Source: Chloracidobacterium sp. (GTDB lineage Bacteria > Acidobacteriota > Blastocatellia > Pyrinomonadales > Pyrinomonadaceae). Taken from it: DNA of 64,000 bases. Location of the stretch: the NCBI GenBank assembly GCA_016720705.1, contig JADKKB010000007.1, forward strand, positions 1,178,001 through 1,242,000, given 5' to 3'. The translations under genes and the position numbers were made by a program. Below, piece by piece: positions 55,625 through 63,970 of this stretch. The first letter of the stretch is position 1, and every line of letters begins with the position of its first letter. Under the pieces are notes generated by a model. It was given only the letters and a program-made list of their open reading frames with translations. It searched no databases and was not told where the DNA came from.

Positions 55625-55655
55625 AAAAGGCGAGCCACAATTTGGCTCGCCTTTT
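55625..55655. terminator. Bidirectional terminator after cspA-like gene
   Basis: AAAAGGCGAGCC and its perfect complement (12 bases) flank a 7-base loop, giving a TTTT end on both strands. It serves the cold-shock gene and the convergent small gene at 55675. Confidence 0.9.
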
Positions 55656-55674
55656 CACATCTCTGATCGTGGAT

Positions 55675-55995
55675 CTACACGAGTTCCTCGCCCTTTGCCT
55701 TAAGTGATCGCCGCCACAATTCGCGATACGACGTAAATCGCGCGACAAGGGTATTGAAATAATACCGTTGCACAAATGTCAGATTGCGATCGTCCGCCAC
55801 TCGCTTTATCTGCGATTCGAGACGAGCCCGCGACTCGAATGGCGGCCGTTTGGTGGCTCCGTTAAAGTAAATATCGAAATCGATCTTGAGCTTGCGAATG
55901 TCGTCTTCAAGCCGCTTTAACGACATATCGATCTCGATCGCGTCATCTTTTTTTGACTGTGCCCCGCGGTACAATTTATTGCCGATCATCGCCAT
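55675..55995 (-). CDS. Small helical protein of unknown function
   Basis: The product is up to 106 aa and matches no family known to the annotator. It is charged and probably all-helical: an amphipathic stretch with heptad character (DMSLKRLEDDIRKLKIDFDI in part), then a basic second half (RARLESQIKRVADDR, TFVQRYYFNTLVARF) rich in Arg and aromatic residues. There is no signal peptide. The start is uncertain, since no ribosome site is seen before the ATGs at 55995 or 55989; a later ATG at residue 24 is possible. It converges with the cold-shock gene and is divergent from selA. Confidence 0.65.
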   Translation of the reverse strand: MAMIGNKLYRGAQSKKDDAIEIDMSLKRLEDDIRKLKIDFDIYFNGATKRPPFESRARLESQIKRVADDRNLTFVQRYYFNTLVARFTSYRELWRRSLKAKGEELV

Positions 55996-56100
55996 AAGAT
56001 TTGGTAAGCGCCGTGGTTGGAAGGAATGGCCCTTGTTTATTATAAATTGCTAAGGCCGTTTCTATTCCGCAAACTTCGATAGGTGGGTTAAAATGCCGCT

Positions 56101-57483
56101 ATGGAAACCGAACGAAAAGCTGTTCCTCACCAATTGCGCAGTTTGCCGTCGATCGATGAGCTGCTGCGTTTGCTCTCGACGCACTCGACCGCGTTGGAGG
56201 CCGGTCCGGTTCGCATCGCCGAATTTGCCCGGCAAGCGGTAGATTCGATCCGTCGTGAGATCCTCGCAGGAACCTTCACAAATGACGATGTAGCCGGCGA
56301 GGCCGTTTCCCGTGTCCACGATCAATGGCATCGCAGTCAGTTGGCGCGAATAAAGCGGGTGATCAACGCAACCGGTGTTATAGTCCACACCAATCTCGGT
56401 CGGGCGCCGCTATCAGAAGCGGCCCGAACCGCGATCAGCGAGGCATCCGGATATTGTACGGTCGAGTACGACCTCGAAGCAGGTGGCCGCGGACACCGTG
56501 GAGAATATGTCGAGGAACTCGTTACAAGAGTAACCGGGGCCGAAGCCGCGATCGTGGTCAACAATTGTGCAGCGGCCGCTTTTTTGGTGCTTACCGTCTT
56601 TGCGGCGAGCGGCGAGGTCATCATTTCACGTGGCGAACTCGTCGAGATCGGAGGTGACTTTCGCGTTCCGGATGTTCTCAAAGCTTCCGGTGCCGTTCTT
56701 TGTGAAGTCGGGACCACCAATCGAACAAAGATCACGGACTATGAAAAAGCCTGTAGTGAAAACACACGTATGATCCTCCGCGTGCATCCGTCGAACTACC
56801 GGATCGTCGGCTTTACTGCGTCACCGTCGATCGCGTCACTCGCTGAACTGGCCGAGAAAAAGGCATTGGTACTATTCGAGGACATCGGTTCCGGAGCGTT
56901 GCTCGGCCTCGGCGACGAACCGGTTCCGGCAAAGTCCTTGGCTGATGGGGCACATATCGTCGCATTTAGCGGCGACAAACTTCTCGGCGGCCCTCAATCA
57001 GGGATCATTGCCGGTCGCCGCGATCTGATCGAAGCGATCCGAATGCATCCGCTTTATCGTGTTTTACGTGTCGGCAAGCTCATCTATGCGGGTCTCGGTG
57101 CGACTTTGGAATCATTTGCACGCGGAACCGCTGAAAGCGAGATCCCGGTCTTGAAAATGATAGGTCAGAGTTCGGATCAAATTGAGCTGAGAGCTTCGAA
57201 ATTTGTGGACACGGTCAGGTCAACCGGTTGCAAAATTCAGCTTAAAATAATTGGAGGTAATTCGGTGATCGGAGGCGGTTCGGCACCTGATATTCATCCG
57301 GTTACAGCACTTATTACTCTCGACCACCCTGAGATGTCGGCGGACGCTATTGAGAGAGCACTTAGGCGATCATCGACGCCTATCATCACCCGCATCGAGG
57401 ACGATAAGGTGCTCATCGACTTGCGTACGGTCACGGTCGGCGATGAGGAATTACTGCTCAGAGCTATCGCCGACATCGGTTAG
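56101..57483 (+). CDS. selA: L-seryl-tRNA(Sec) selenium transferase SelA
   Basis: The product is 460 aa, full length. SelA is a PLP enzyme that converts seryl-tRNA(Sec) to selenocysteyl-tRNA(Sec) using selenophosphate. Landmarks are INATGVIVHTNLGRAPLS (in part), the YDLEAGGRGHRGEYVEEL region (part), VNNCAAAAFL and the PLP lysine in FSGDKLLGGPQSG (Lys293). Its N-terminal domain for tRNA(Sec) binding is present (SIDELLRLLSTHS). This implies that the organism makes selenoproteins, yet selB, selD, tRNA-Sec and any selenoprotein are not in the window. Its stop overlaps that of convergent serC by 4 bases. Confidence 0.95.
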   Translation: METERKAVPHQLRSLPSIDELLRLLSTHSTALEAGPVRIAEFARQAVDSIRREILAGTFTNDDVAGEAVSRVHDQWHRSQLARIKRVINATGVIVHTNLGRAPLSEAARTAISEASGYCTVEYDLEAGGRGHRGEYVEELVTRVTGAEAAIVVNNCAAAAFLVLTVFAASGEVIISRGELVEIGGDFRVPDVLKASGAVLCEVGTTNRTKITDYEKACSENTRMILRVHPSNYRIVGFTASPSIASLAELAEKKALVLFEDIGSGALLGLGDEPVPAKSLADGAHIVAFSGDKLLGGPQSGIIAGRRDLIEAIRMHPLYRVLRVGKLIYAGLGATLESFARGTAESEIPVLKMIGQSSDQIELRASKFVDTVRSTGCKIQLKIIGGNSVIGGGSAPDIHPVTALITLDHPEMSADAIERALRRSSTPIITRIEDDKVLIDLRTVTVGDEELLLRAIADIG

Positions 57484-58568
57484 CCGTTTCGGCGAGCAAA
57501 ATCCTGCATAAACCCAACGAGTGCCTCGACGCCCTCGAGCGGAAACGCGTTATATATTGACGCCCTTATTCCACCAAGCGAACGGTGTCCGCGAAGTCCG
57601 TCAAAGCCGGCATCGGTCGCCTCACTGCAAAATTTTTCCTCTAGTTCTTCGTTTAGCAAGCGAAATGTAACATTCATCAGCGATCGTACCGACCGTTCTG
57701 CGTGGCCGCAATAAAAGCCATCGCTTGCGTCGATCGCGGAATATAGATTTGTAGCCTTTGCAAGATTTCGCCGCTCGATCTCCGAAATGCCACCCTCGCT
57801 TTTAAGCCATTCGCAAACGAGTCCGATCAGGTAGATGCCCCAAGTGTTGGGAGTGTTGGGCATCGAATTATTTTCCGCATACTTTCGATAATCCAATTGT
57901 GAAGGCAATCCGTTCGGCACACGGTCTAGCATATCGTCACGAATAATTACGACCGTCACGCCGCTTGGGCCGATATTCTTTTGCGCTCCGGCGTAGAGCA
58001 GCGCGTAGCTCTCAATATCAATTGGCTTCGATAGAATATTTGACGAAGCGTCGCAGACGATGGGCGTACCGCCGGCGTTGATCTCATACTTAAATTCCAC
58101 GCCCTCTATAGTTTCGTTCGAGGTGTAATGGATGTATGCTGCATTTTGCGTAAACGCCAGTTCGGCCGGATCCGGAATCGTGCGATATCCATTTTCAGCC
58201 GACGTATAAATTACGTTGATATTACCGGCTTTTCGAGCTTCAGCCAGAGCCTTTTCGCCCCATGCTCCAGTTATTACATAATCAGCTGATCCGCCTGACG
58301 GCAGTAAATTGATCGGCACCATCGAGAATTGCATTGAGGCCCCGCCCTGCAAGAATAAGATGCGATAATTCTCAGGTACCGCAAGCAATTTACGCATCCC
58401 GCTTTCAGCATTGCTAAGGATCGTCTCAAAGCGTGTCGAACGATGGCTGATCTCCATCACGCTCATCCCGCATCCGCCGACCGAGAGTAGCTCACGTTGG
58501 GCTCGTTCAAGCACCGGCGGCGGCATCATGGCCGGACCCGCACTAAGGTTGTAGATCTTCTCGGTCAT
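57480..58568 (-). CDS. serC: Phosphoserine aminotransferase SerC
   Basis: The product is 362 aa. SerC converts 3-phosphohydroxypyruvate to phosphoserine with glutamate. Landmarks are YNLSAGPAMMPPPVL, MSVMEISHRSTRFE (in part), FLQGGASMQFSMVPINLL (in part) and the PLP lysine in YAGAQKNIGPSG. The ATG at 58568 opens the standard N-terminus directly; a frame to 58601 would add 11 residues. It is convergent with selA, sharing the last 4 bases, a compact arrangement that may be coincidental although serine is the precursor of Sec-tRNA. Confidence 0.96.
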   Translation of the reverse strand: MTEKIYNLSAGPAMMPPPVLERAQRELLSVGGCGMSVMEISHRSTRFETILSNAESGMRKLLAVPENYRILFLQGGASMQFSMVPINLLPSGGSADYVITGAWGEKALAEARKAGNINVIYTSAENGYRTIPDPAELAFTQNAAYIHYTSNETIEGVEFKYEINAGGTPIVCDASSNILSKPIDIESYALLYAGAQKNIGPSGVTVVIIRDDMLDRVPNGLPSQLDYRKYAENNSMPNTPNTWGIYLIGLVCEWLKSEGGISEIERRNLAKATNLYSAIDASDGFYCGHAERSVRSLMNVTFRLLNEELEEKFCSEATDAGFDGLRGHRSLGGIRASIYNAFPLEGVEALVGFMQDFARRNG

Positions 58569-58800
58569 ACTTCCGGGACATCGGCCAAAAAGGATCGACA
58601 TCCGAAGGTAAACGATATCATACGGCCGCCCGATTTACATCTGACTTTGTCACGGCCACAATTACCCGCCATAATCTTGTTTTACTTCGATTATTGGCTA
58701 AAAGTGGGTTAGAATATTTAATAACAACGAACTCTTAATTTGAGTCCGGCATCAAAGGAGCGCGCCCGTGAGGCGGCCCTTATTAACTCGGAGGAATTCA

Positions 58801-60117
58801 ATGAATCGCAAGACATATTCGTTACTATTTTTAACCGTCGCCCTTATAATCACAGGAACGGTCTCGACTGCCGCACAGACCTTTATCACGTCCGGCTCGG
58901 TTGAACTTCTCAAGGCAGACGGTTCTCGGACGCCTGTCAGTGGTGCATTGATTGAGGTTTTTCGCACGGATGTGAAGGCAGGCTTTCCCTCCAGCAAGAC
59001 CGGCAAAAACGGGTTTTTTAGTTTTGCGGGATTCCAGCCGGGCAGCATCTATGTGCTGTCGGTAAGTGCAGCCGGCTGTACGCCCGGTTTTTTGACAAAC
59101 GTCAAGGCCGGTCAAGAAAAGCTACTAATTACTCTAAAGCCGGGCGACGGCAAACGTTGGACTGAAGAAGAGGTCAGAAAGGCAGTCACCGCAGGCGCTG
59201 CGGACCCTGGAACCGAGACGGTTAGCGAACAGACTCCGGAACAAAAAAAGGCACAAGCCGAGTACGAGGCTAAGCGTAAAGAGGTTGAATCAAAAAACGC
59301 CAAGGCCGAAAAGACCAACGAGGTAGTTAATCGTGTCGTCAAAGAAGGAGCGGCGGCATTTGAGGCGAAGGACTACGACACGGCTATCGCCAAATATACC
59401 GAAGGCTATGAAATCGACCCTGACTTTGTCGGAACCGCTCCGGTAATGTTGCTCAACCGCGGATCGGCACTACGCAATCGAGGCGTAGACAATTACAACA
59501 AGAATGTTAAGAACTCTGACATTACGGCGAAACTCGAAGCTTACGGAAAGGTCAAGTCAGATCTGGCCGATGCACTGGGAGTTTTCAAGAAAGCGTTTAC
59601 GATGATCAAGAATGCTAATCCTGCCGATGTGCCTGATCAGAACAATTCTAATCGCACCCGTGATGAAGCCATTCGTGAATCCAAAGAAACGATCAGATTA
59701 ATCGTCCTCACTGAGCAGATCGGCGAGGGAGTTATCGAAAATGCTCAGGTTATGTTGCCGGAGTACGTGGCTCTTGAGACCGATGTCGCCAAAAAAGCAG
59801 AAGGGCGGTTGTTAGTGGCTGACCTTTATCGTGTCTCCGGCGATTCTGACAAGGCGATCGAGGCCTACAAAGCCATCCTCGAAGCGACACCTGATAATAT
59901 TGACGCTTTGGCGGGGGCGGGCCTGAGTCTCGTCAATCTCGGTTACATCAATGGAGATAAGACCAAACTGCAAGAAGGCGCCAACCTTTTGCAGAAGTAT
60001 GCCGGCATTGCTCCGGACGGTCATAAGTTCAAGGCAGACGCGATCAGCCTAATCGATACGCTCAAGAAAGAACAAAACGTGACCCCGCAGAAGGTCACAA
60101 CCAAGAAAAAGAACTAG
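58801..60117 (+). CDS. Secreted carboxypeptidase-regulatory-like / TPR protein
   Basis: The product is 438 aa. GGAGGAATTCA directly precedes the ATG at 58801, which opens a signal peptide (NRKTYSLLFLTVALIITGT in part, cleavage near AAQ). Residues about 28-115 look like a carboxypeptidase-regulatory (CarboxypepD_reg) beta-sandwich (VSGALIEVFRTDVKAGFPSS in part, GFFSFAGFQPGS). A highly charged coiled-coil stretch (about 135-175) is followed by tetratricopeptide-like repeats to the C-terminus (YDTAIAKYTEGYEIDPDFVG in part; DKAIEAYKAILEATPDNIDA in part). It is probably a periplasmic or envelope scaffold. An intrinsic terminator follows. Confidence 0.82.
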   Translation: MNRKTYSLLFLTVALIITGTVSTAAQTFITSGSVELLKADGSRTPVSGALIEVFRTDVKAGFPSSKTGKNGFFSFAGFQPGSIYVLSVSAAGCTPGFLTNVKAGQEKLLITLKPGDGKRWTEEEVRKAVTAGAADPGTETVSEQTPEQKKAQAEYEAKRKEVESKNAKAEKTNEVVNRVVKEGAAAFEAKDYDTAIAKYTEGYEIDPDFVGTAPVMLLNRGSALRNRGVDNYNKNVKNSDITAKLEAYGKVKSDLADALGVFKKAFTMIKNANPADVPDQNNSNRTRDEAIRESKETIRLIVLTEQIGEGVIENAQVMLPEYVALETDVAKKAEGRLLVADLYRVSGDSDKAIEAYKAILEATPDNIDALAGAGLSLVNLGYINGDKTKLQEGANLLQKYAGIAPDGHKFKADAISLIDTLKKEQNVTPQKVTTKKKN

Positions 60118-60140
60118 CGTTTGTCGAACCTGAACCAATT

Positions 60141-60173
60141 AAGGCCGCCTGAAAAGGTGGCCTTGATTTTTTT
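60141..60173 (+). terminator. Intrinsic terminator after the TPR gene
   Basis: AAGGCCGCCT/AGGTGGCCTT arms (10 bases, one G-T/A-C type mismatch) with a GAAA loop are followed by GATTTTTTT. It begins 24 bases after the stop codon. Confidence 0.88.
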
Positions 60174-60275
60174 AGTAATACGATTTTCGGCTCCTAAACA
60201 CGATCTTTTGAAGGCTTTTTAACTGCGCGGATGGCAAGGTTGGAGATCGGTCTAGATACGTGCTCGGATCTGTGG

Positions 60276-60290
60276 TGTACCATTGGTACA
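60276..60290. promoter_or_regulatory. Perfect odd-centred dyad, possible operator
   Basis: TGTACCA-T-TGGTACA is a perfect 15-base inverted repeat about 170 bases before the membrane protein gene at 60460. A related TGTACCATT occurs at 60965-60973. Apart from it, the gap 60174-60459 holds nothing recognisable. Confidence 0.35.
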
Positions 60291-60459
60291 AGCACACGAT
60301 CGCGGAAAAGTTCCAAGAACGATGTACAATCTGAAAAGGGCGGCGGCGGGATAGATAGCAAAGGCGATCCGGAGCACTCGGCATAGTGTTACACGCGTCG
60401 TTTTGTTATGTAGCAAAATATCTTGTCGGCAAATGCAACGACAAAAAGCGAGGTTAGTT

Positions 60460-60933
60460 ATGGAAACCGCAGAAATTCATTTGATGCTCAATTACTATCC
60501 CTTGATCGGAATGGTGATCGGTGTCCTATTGCTGCTGATCGGCCTGGGTCTTAAGAGCGAACTCGTCAAAAGGATTAGCCTTGCGATATTTATCGCAACG
60601 GCACTGATCACTTTGCCGGCGTTTGTGACCGGTGAGATCGCCGGAAAGGCCGCTTCGTTTGCGGAACCACGGGCGACCGCCCTCACGATACATAAGGCAA
60701 GCGGGCGAGCGACTATGATGGTCGTCGAGGTGACCGGAATCTTAGCGTTGATCGGACTGATCCTCTACCGCCGTAAGTTAGATTTGGCTAGGTGGTTTGT
60801 GCTCGCCGTGCTGCTCTTGACGCTCACTTCACTGGGGATGCTCGGATATACGACGCTTTTGGGACGGCATATAAAGTGGGCAATTGCTGGGCCATCAACC
60901 GTTACAACGAGTGATACCAAGCAATTGGAGTAG
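60460..60933 (+). CDS. Small integral membrane protein of unknown function
   Basis: The product is 157 aa with four to five predicted transmembrane helices (about residues 11-32, 38-60, 78-100, 108-132). The N-terminal motif IHLMLNYYPLIG, with a histidine and asparagine at the membrane edge, recalls a widespread family of small membrane proteins beginning HLxLNHxP; the function of that family is not known to the annotator. The ATG at 60460 has GCGAGG about 7 bases upstream; an open frame to 60403 would add 19 polar residues. A hemerythrin gene follows 192 bases later on the same strand. Confidence 0.7.
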   Translation: METAEIHLMLNYYPLIGMVIGVLLLLIGLGLKSELVKRISLAIFIATALITLPAFVTGEIAGKAASFAEPRATALTIHKASGRATMMVVEVTGILALIGLILYRRKLDLARWFVLAVLLLTLTSLGMLGYTTLLGRHIKWAIAGPSTVTTSDTKQLE

Positions 60934-61125
60934 GTGCGGGTTAGAGAACAAGTTTACGCATCAGATGTACCATTACAGGTGCAAATAACTTCCGATCGGG
61001 CATTGGGATGAACAGGTGTTTCTAATAAGAAATGTATCAACAACCACCGCATAAATGCGGATCTGTTCCATACTGCGTAGAGTGAAAATGTCTGTCGGTA
61101 TGCTGTATTGGGCAAGGTGTCTATA

Positions 61126-61605
61126 GTGAAAAACATAATCGAACTTCTCGATCTGCATAGTGATCTCGAATCAATGTTTCTTACACATCAGCGAGCATTG
61201 CTGCGTTTTGAATTTCCTAAAGCTCTGGAACTTCTAAACGACTATGAGCGATGCCTGCTGGTCCATATGCAGGACGAGGAAAACATCCTGATACCGATCT
61301 ACGAACAGCAGGCGGTCGTCGAACGCGGCGGCAACGCCCGTCTATTGCTCGACGATCATAAACGGATGTGCAACATTTTAGAGCTATTCAAAGAGCAGAT
61401 AGAGTTACTCACAACTGACGACGAACCGGACACGCGTTTATTGATGCTGCTAGACCGCGAGGCTTTTTACAAACGACTGTGTACGCATCACGATATGAGA
61501 GAGCAACAGTATCTCTATCCGAAACTCGACGCTATTTTGTCCGACGAAGAAAAGGCAGCACTGCTCGGACGAATCACGACCGACTTTGAAATTGAAGCGA
61601 CTTGA
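61126..61605 (+). CDS. Hemerythrin-like di-iron protein (second type)
   Basis: The product is 159 aa from the GTG at 61126, which has AAGG about 8 bases upstream; GTG 61117 and TTG 61108 are in-frame alternatives. Hemerythrin ligands are visible as DLHSDLE, HMQDEENILIP, DDHKRMC and HHDMREQQYLYP in the usual order and spacing of a four-helix bundle. It has no signal peptide. It probably binds O2 or NO at a di-iron site. Its stop TGA directly abuts the stop of the convergent gene at 61606 (TGATCA). It is unrelated in detailed sequence to the hemerythrin protein at 11606. Confidence 0.8.
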   Translation: MKNIIELLDLHSDLESMFLTHQRALLRFEFPKALELLNDYERCLLVHMQDEENILIPIYEQQAVVERGGNARLLLDDHKRMCNILELFKEQIELLTTDDEPDTRLLMLLDREAFYKRLCTHHDMREQQYLYPKLDAILSDEEKAALLGRITTDFEIEAT

Positions 61606-61986
61606 TCAGGATTCAGATCGAGGATTAGGAAATTTGTCCACGACGTCATCCGATCTGCGCGGCTTTAACCGAGCAAAATCTTTCTCGATCAAAATGTTGA
61701 GCGTACGCCCGTTGCCGATGTCCTTTTGAGCTTCGATCGCGACTTTTTTAGTCCCGGTCCATTCGGTCGCCTCAGCGGCAGGAATGCGAATATCTATTTG
61801 ATTATTCAAAAGATCTGCACTTAGGGTCGTCGCCCCCTCGTCCCGACGGATCCGATAGACCAATCCTTCGTCGTCCGTTGGCCCGAACCCAACGGCATCT
61901 TCCAGCACGCCGGCGGCGGCAAACCGATCAACCTCCGTTTGCGTCAATCGTAGCCGAAGTGAGTCGTTTCGCATTAGTAATTTCAT
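61606..61986 (-). CDS. DUF7009-like small protein
   Basis: The product is 126 aa. The N-terminus MKLLMRNDSLRLRLTQTEV is typical of a small bacterial family annotated as DUF7009; the middle holds TTLSADLLNNQIDIRIPA (in part) and the C-terminus a basic, proline-containing tail. It is cytoplasmic with mixed alpha/beta character and unknown function. The second codon pair lies close to a further ATG at residue 5. It converges with the hemerythrin gene, stop to stop. Confidence 0.7.
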   Translation of the reverse strand: MKLLMRNDSLRLRLTQTEVDRFAAAGVLEDAVGFGPTDDEGLVYRIRRDEGATTLSADLLNNQIDIRIPAAEATEWTGTKKVAIEAQKDIGNGRTLNILIEKDFARLKPRRSDDVVDKFPNPRSES

Positions 61987-62180
61987 ACCGTTCTCCGATC
62001 AAATCCTGTTTCATTTACGTTGACACGTAACACAACGAAGGTCAATCGCTCCTGTCGAGTCGGCAACCAGCTCCTTTTGAACTCAAACACTAGCGTCTGC
62101 GGAGTTTATATTCTGTAATGCAGATCTACGGCTCGCAACCGGACACTTTGATAATTGACCCAACCAAGAGTCTTGCGCCT

Positions 62181-62834
62181 TTATTCGAACTGTTTGCGAA
62201 ATTCTTCGAATGTTTCCTTTATCGTTTCGATCTCGGTTCTGAGTCTAGCGATATCTGCTTCTAATTTTTCAAGTCTTTCGCCGCTGCCGACCCGAGAGTG
62301 CGACGTAGCCTGAGCGACGGCAAGTGCTTCGACGTCGATATCGCCGGACAAAAGGTGAGCGAACCGAGCTTCCTTTTGACCCGGCAGGCGCTCAAGTTTT
62401 AAGACGAGCGGATCATCACGCCTGATCAGGCCATCGAGCGTTTCCTGAACCTCTCCCAACCCCGAAAATTCATAAAGCCGCTCAGTCCTGGTTCGCAGTT
62501 CACCGAGCGTTTGCGGCCCTCTGAGCAACATTACGCACATCACCGCGACCTCGCCAGGCTCAAGCTCGTATATGCTTGGCAGCATATGCTTATATTTTGG
62601 TACGCGACTTGTGCTGCCGTAGTAGACATAGACAATATTTCGGTCCCGCAGACGCTCAAGCGTCTCGGTCACAATACGGTCATCGTACGACACTACAGGA
62701 TCACGATTATTCTTTTGATTACAGGCGTTAACAAGTGCGTTGAGGGTCAACGGGTAATACTCGGGCGTCGTGAGCTGTTTTTCTACCAGAGCCCCAAGTA
62801 TCCGCGCTTCGGTTTCATTAAGTATTTCGGGCAT
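62181..62834 (-). CDS. yceH: YceH family protein (DUF480)
   Basis: The product is 217 aa. It is the tandem winged-helix DUF480/UPF0502 protein: EARILGALVEKQLTTPEYYP (in part), LNALVNACNQKNNRDPV, AVMCVMLLRGPQTLGELRTR (in part) and a C-terminal coiled coil (LEKLEADIARLRTEIETIKE in part). The fold suggests DNA or protein binding, but its role is unknown. It is divergent from the RNase D-like gene across 62 bases. Confidence 0.94.
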   Translation of the reverse strand: MPEILNETEARILGALVEKQLTTPEYYPLTLNALVNACNQKNNRDPVVSYDDRIVTETLERLRDRNIVYVYYGSTSRVPKYKHMLPSIYELEPGEVAVMCVMLLRGPQTLGELRTRTERLYEFSGLGEVQETLDGLIRRDDPLVLKLERLPGQKEARFAHLLSGDIDVEALAVAQATSHSRVGSGERLEKLEADIARLRTEIETIKETFEEFRKQFE

Positions 62835-62896
62835 ATTGATTATTTCAATACTACGGCTTTTCCGAAGTTTTAGTTTTGTAACTTACAATTTACATT

Positions 62897-63475
62897 GTGA
62901 ATGTTTTAGTTGCACGAACAGAACGTGAAATTGATGAATCGTACGAACGGTTTGCCTCCGCTGCCCGCCTCGGTTGCGACACCGAGACGTCCGGCCTGAG
63001 TGCCCGTCACGGACGATTATATTCTGTACAATTCTCCGATGGCGAGGTCAACGTGCTTGTTCCCATTAGCGAGGGTGTAGGACTTGGGAGGCTAGGTTCG
63101 ATCTTAGAAAATGACAAGATCATAAAGATCTTTCACAACGCTAAATTCGATCTCGATTTTCTGGTAGAGAACGGATACCGTGTGGAGAATGTGTTTGACA
63201 CAATGATCGCAGAGAAAGTACTAACACGAGGTGCAGGGCAATCTGCCTCGCTTGCTGAAACGCTCTATCGCTACTTTGCAGTCGACTTGGATAAATCGCA
63301 GCGGGCCAAATTCAGCGGTAAATGGGACGGCATCTGGACCGAAGAACTTGTCGATTACGCACTTTCCGATGTGATCTACTTGCCGCATCTGATGGACGAA
63401 CAAAACGCCTGGCTCAACCGTCTAGGCCTACAGGCAAAATACTCGGAGCAACTGGCCAAGATATTCGGTCGCTGA
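62897..63475 (+). CDS. RNase D-like 3'-5' exonuclease (exonuclease domain only)
   Basis: The product is 192 aa covering just the DEDDy exonuclease domain. The catalytic pieces are CDTETSGL (D, E), IFHNAKFDLDFL (D) and the Exo III motif YALSDVIYLPHL (Y, D). The HRDC domains of full RNase D are absent, which is usual for this shorter group. It trims RNA, such as tRNA 3' ends, or DNA; substrate unknown. It starts with GTG or ATG near 62897 and converges with the thioesterase gene. Confidence 0.92.
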   Translation: MNVLVARTEREIDESYERFASAARLGCDTETSGLSARHGRLYSVQFSDGEVNVLVPISEGVGLGRLGSILENDKIIKIFHNAKFDLDFLVENGYRVENVFDTMIAEKVLTRGAGQSASLAETLYRYFAVDLDKSQRAKFSGKWDGIWTEELVDYALSDVIYLPHLMDEQNAWLNRLGLQAKYSEQLAKIFGR

Positions 63476-63502
63476 TCATTTTTATACTCTGGTAATGAGC
63501 CT

Positions 63503-63970
63503 TTACCAGCGATGATATGCAGGATGGCCTTCTTTTACGGCGACGAAGGTTCCGAGACAGGTTGCACAAACCTTTTCATTCGCTATCAATTGAGCTTCGA
63601 CGGTCGCCCGGTCTTCACGGGACTCGACCACCTTTGCCCGTAGATAGATCGTCGCATCGCTCGGCGTCGGCCTAAATAGTTTGACGTGAAAGTCCGCAGT
63701 GACGGTACAGTCGGGTTCGTCCTTGCCGTCGCGTTTCATCAGGAAATACGTTGCGGTCCAATTGGAATGGCAATCGAGCAACGCACCGATTATTCCGCCG
63801 TTAAGCATACCCGGAAATGCCTGATGATGATCTTCAGAGTGCCACTCCGCGACGACCTCATCGCCCTCCGGAAAGCTATTGATATGGAGCCCTTTCGGGT
63901 TTGCCGGTCCGCAACCGAAACAGATACTGTCCGGCGAATATCGCTCTTGCAAAGATTTTGTATTTTCCAT
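63503..63970 (-). CDS. PaaI-type hotdog thioesterase
   Basis: The product is 155 aa with a hotdog fold: the central helix motif FPGMLNGGIIGALLDCHSNW (in part), then VTADFHVKLFRPTP and VVESREDRATVEAQL. The usual HGG of the active-site turn reads NGG here. Two cysteine pairs (CFGCGPANPKGL at the N-terminus and CATCLG near the C-terminus) might form a metal site, as seen in related acidobacterial proteins. It probably hydrolyses acyl-CoA esters. The gene is complete, with its ATG at 63970. Confidence 0.88.
   Translation of the reverse strand: MENTKSLQERYSPDSICFGCGPANPKGLHINSFPEGDEVVAEWHSEDHHQAFPGMLNGGIIGALLDCHSNWTATYFLMKRDGKDEPDCTVTADFHVKLFRPTPSDATIYLRAKVVESREDRATVEAQLIANEKVCATCLGTFVAVKEGHPAYHRW

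Noticed and set aside
60172..60384. 70-codon minus-strand frame after the TPR gene
   Set aside because: It begins in a gene-free stretch with no ribosome site, has no motif, and overlaps the T-tract of the terminator at 60141-60173.
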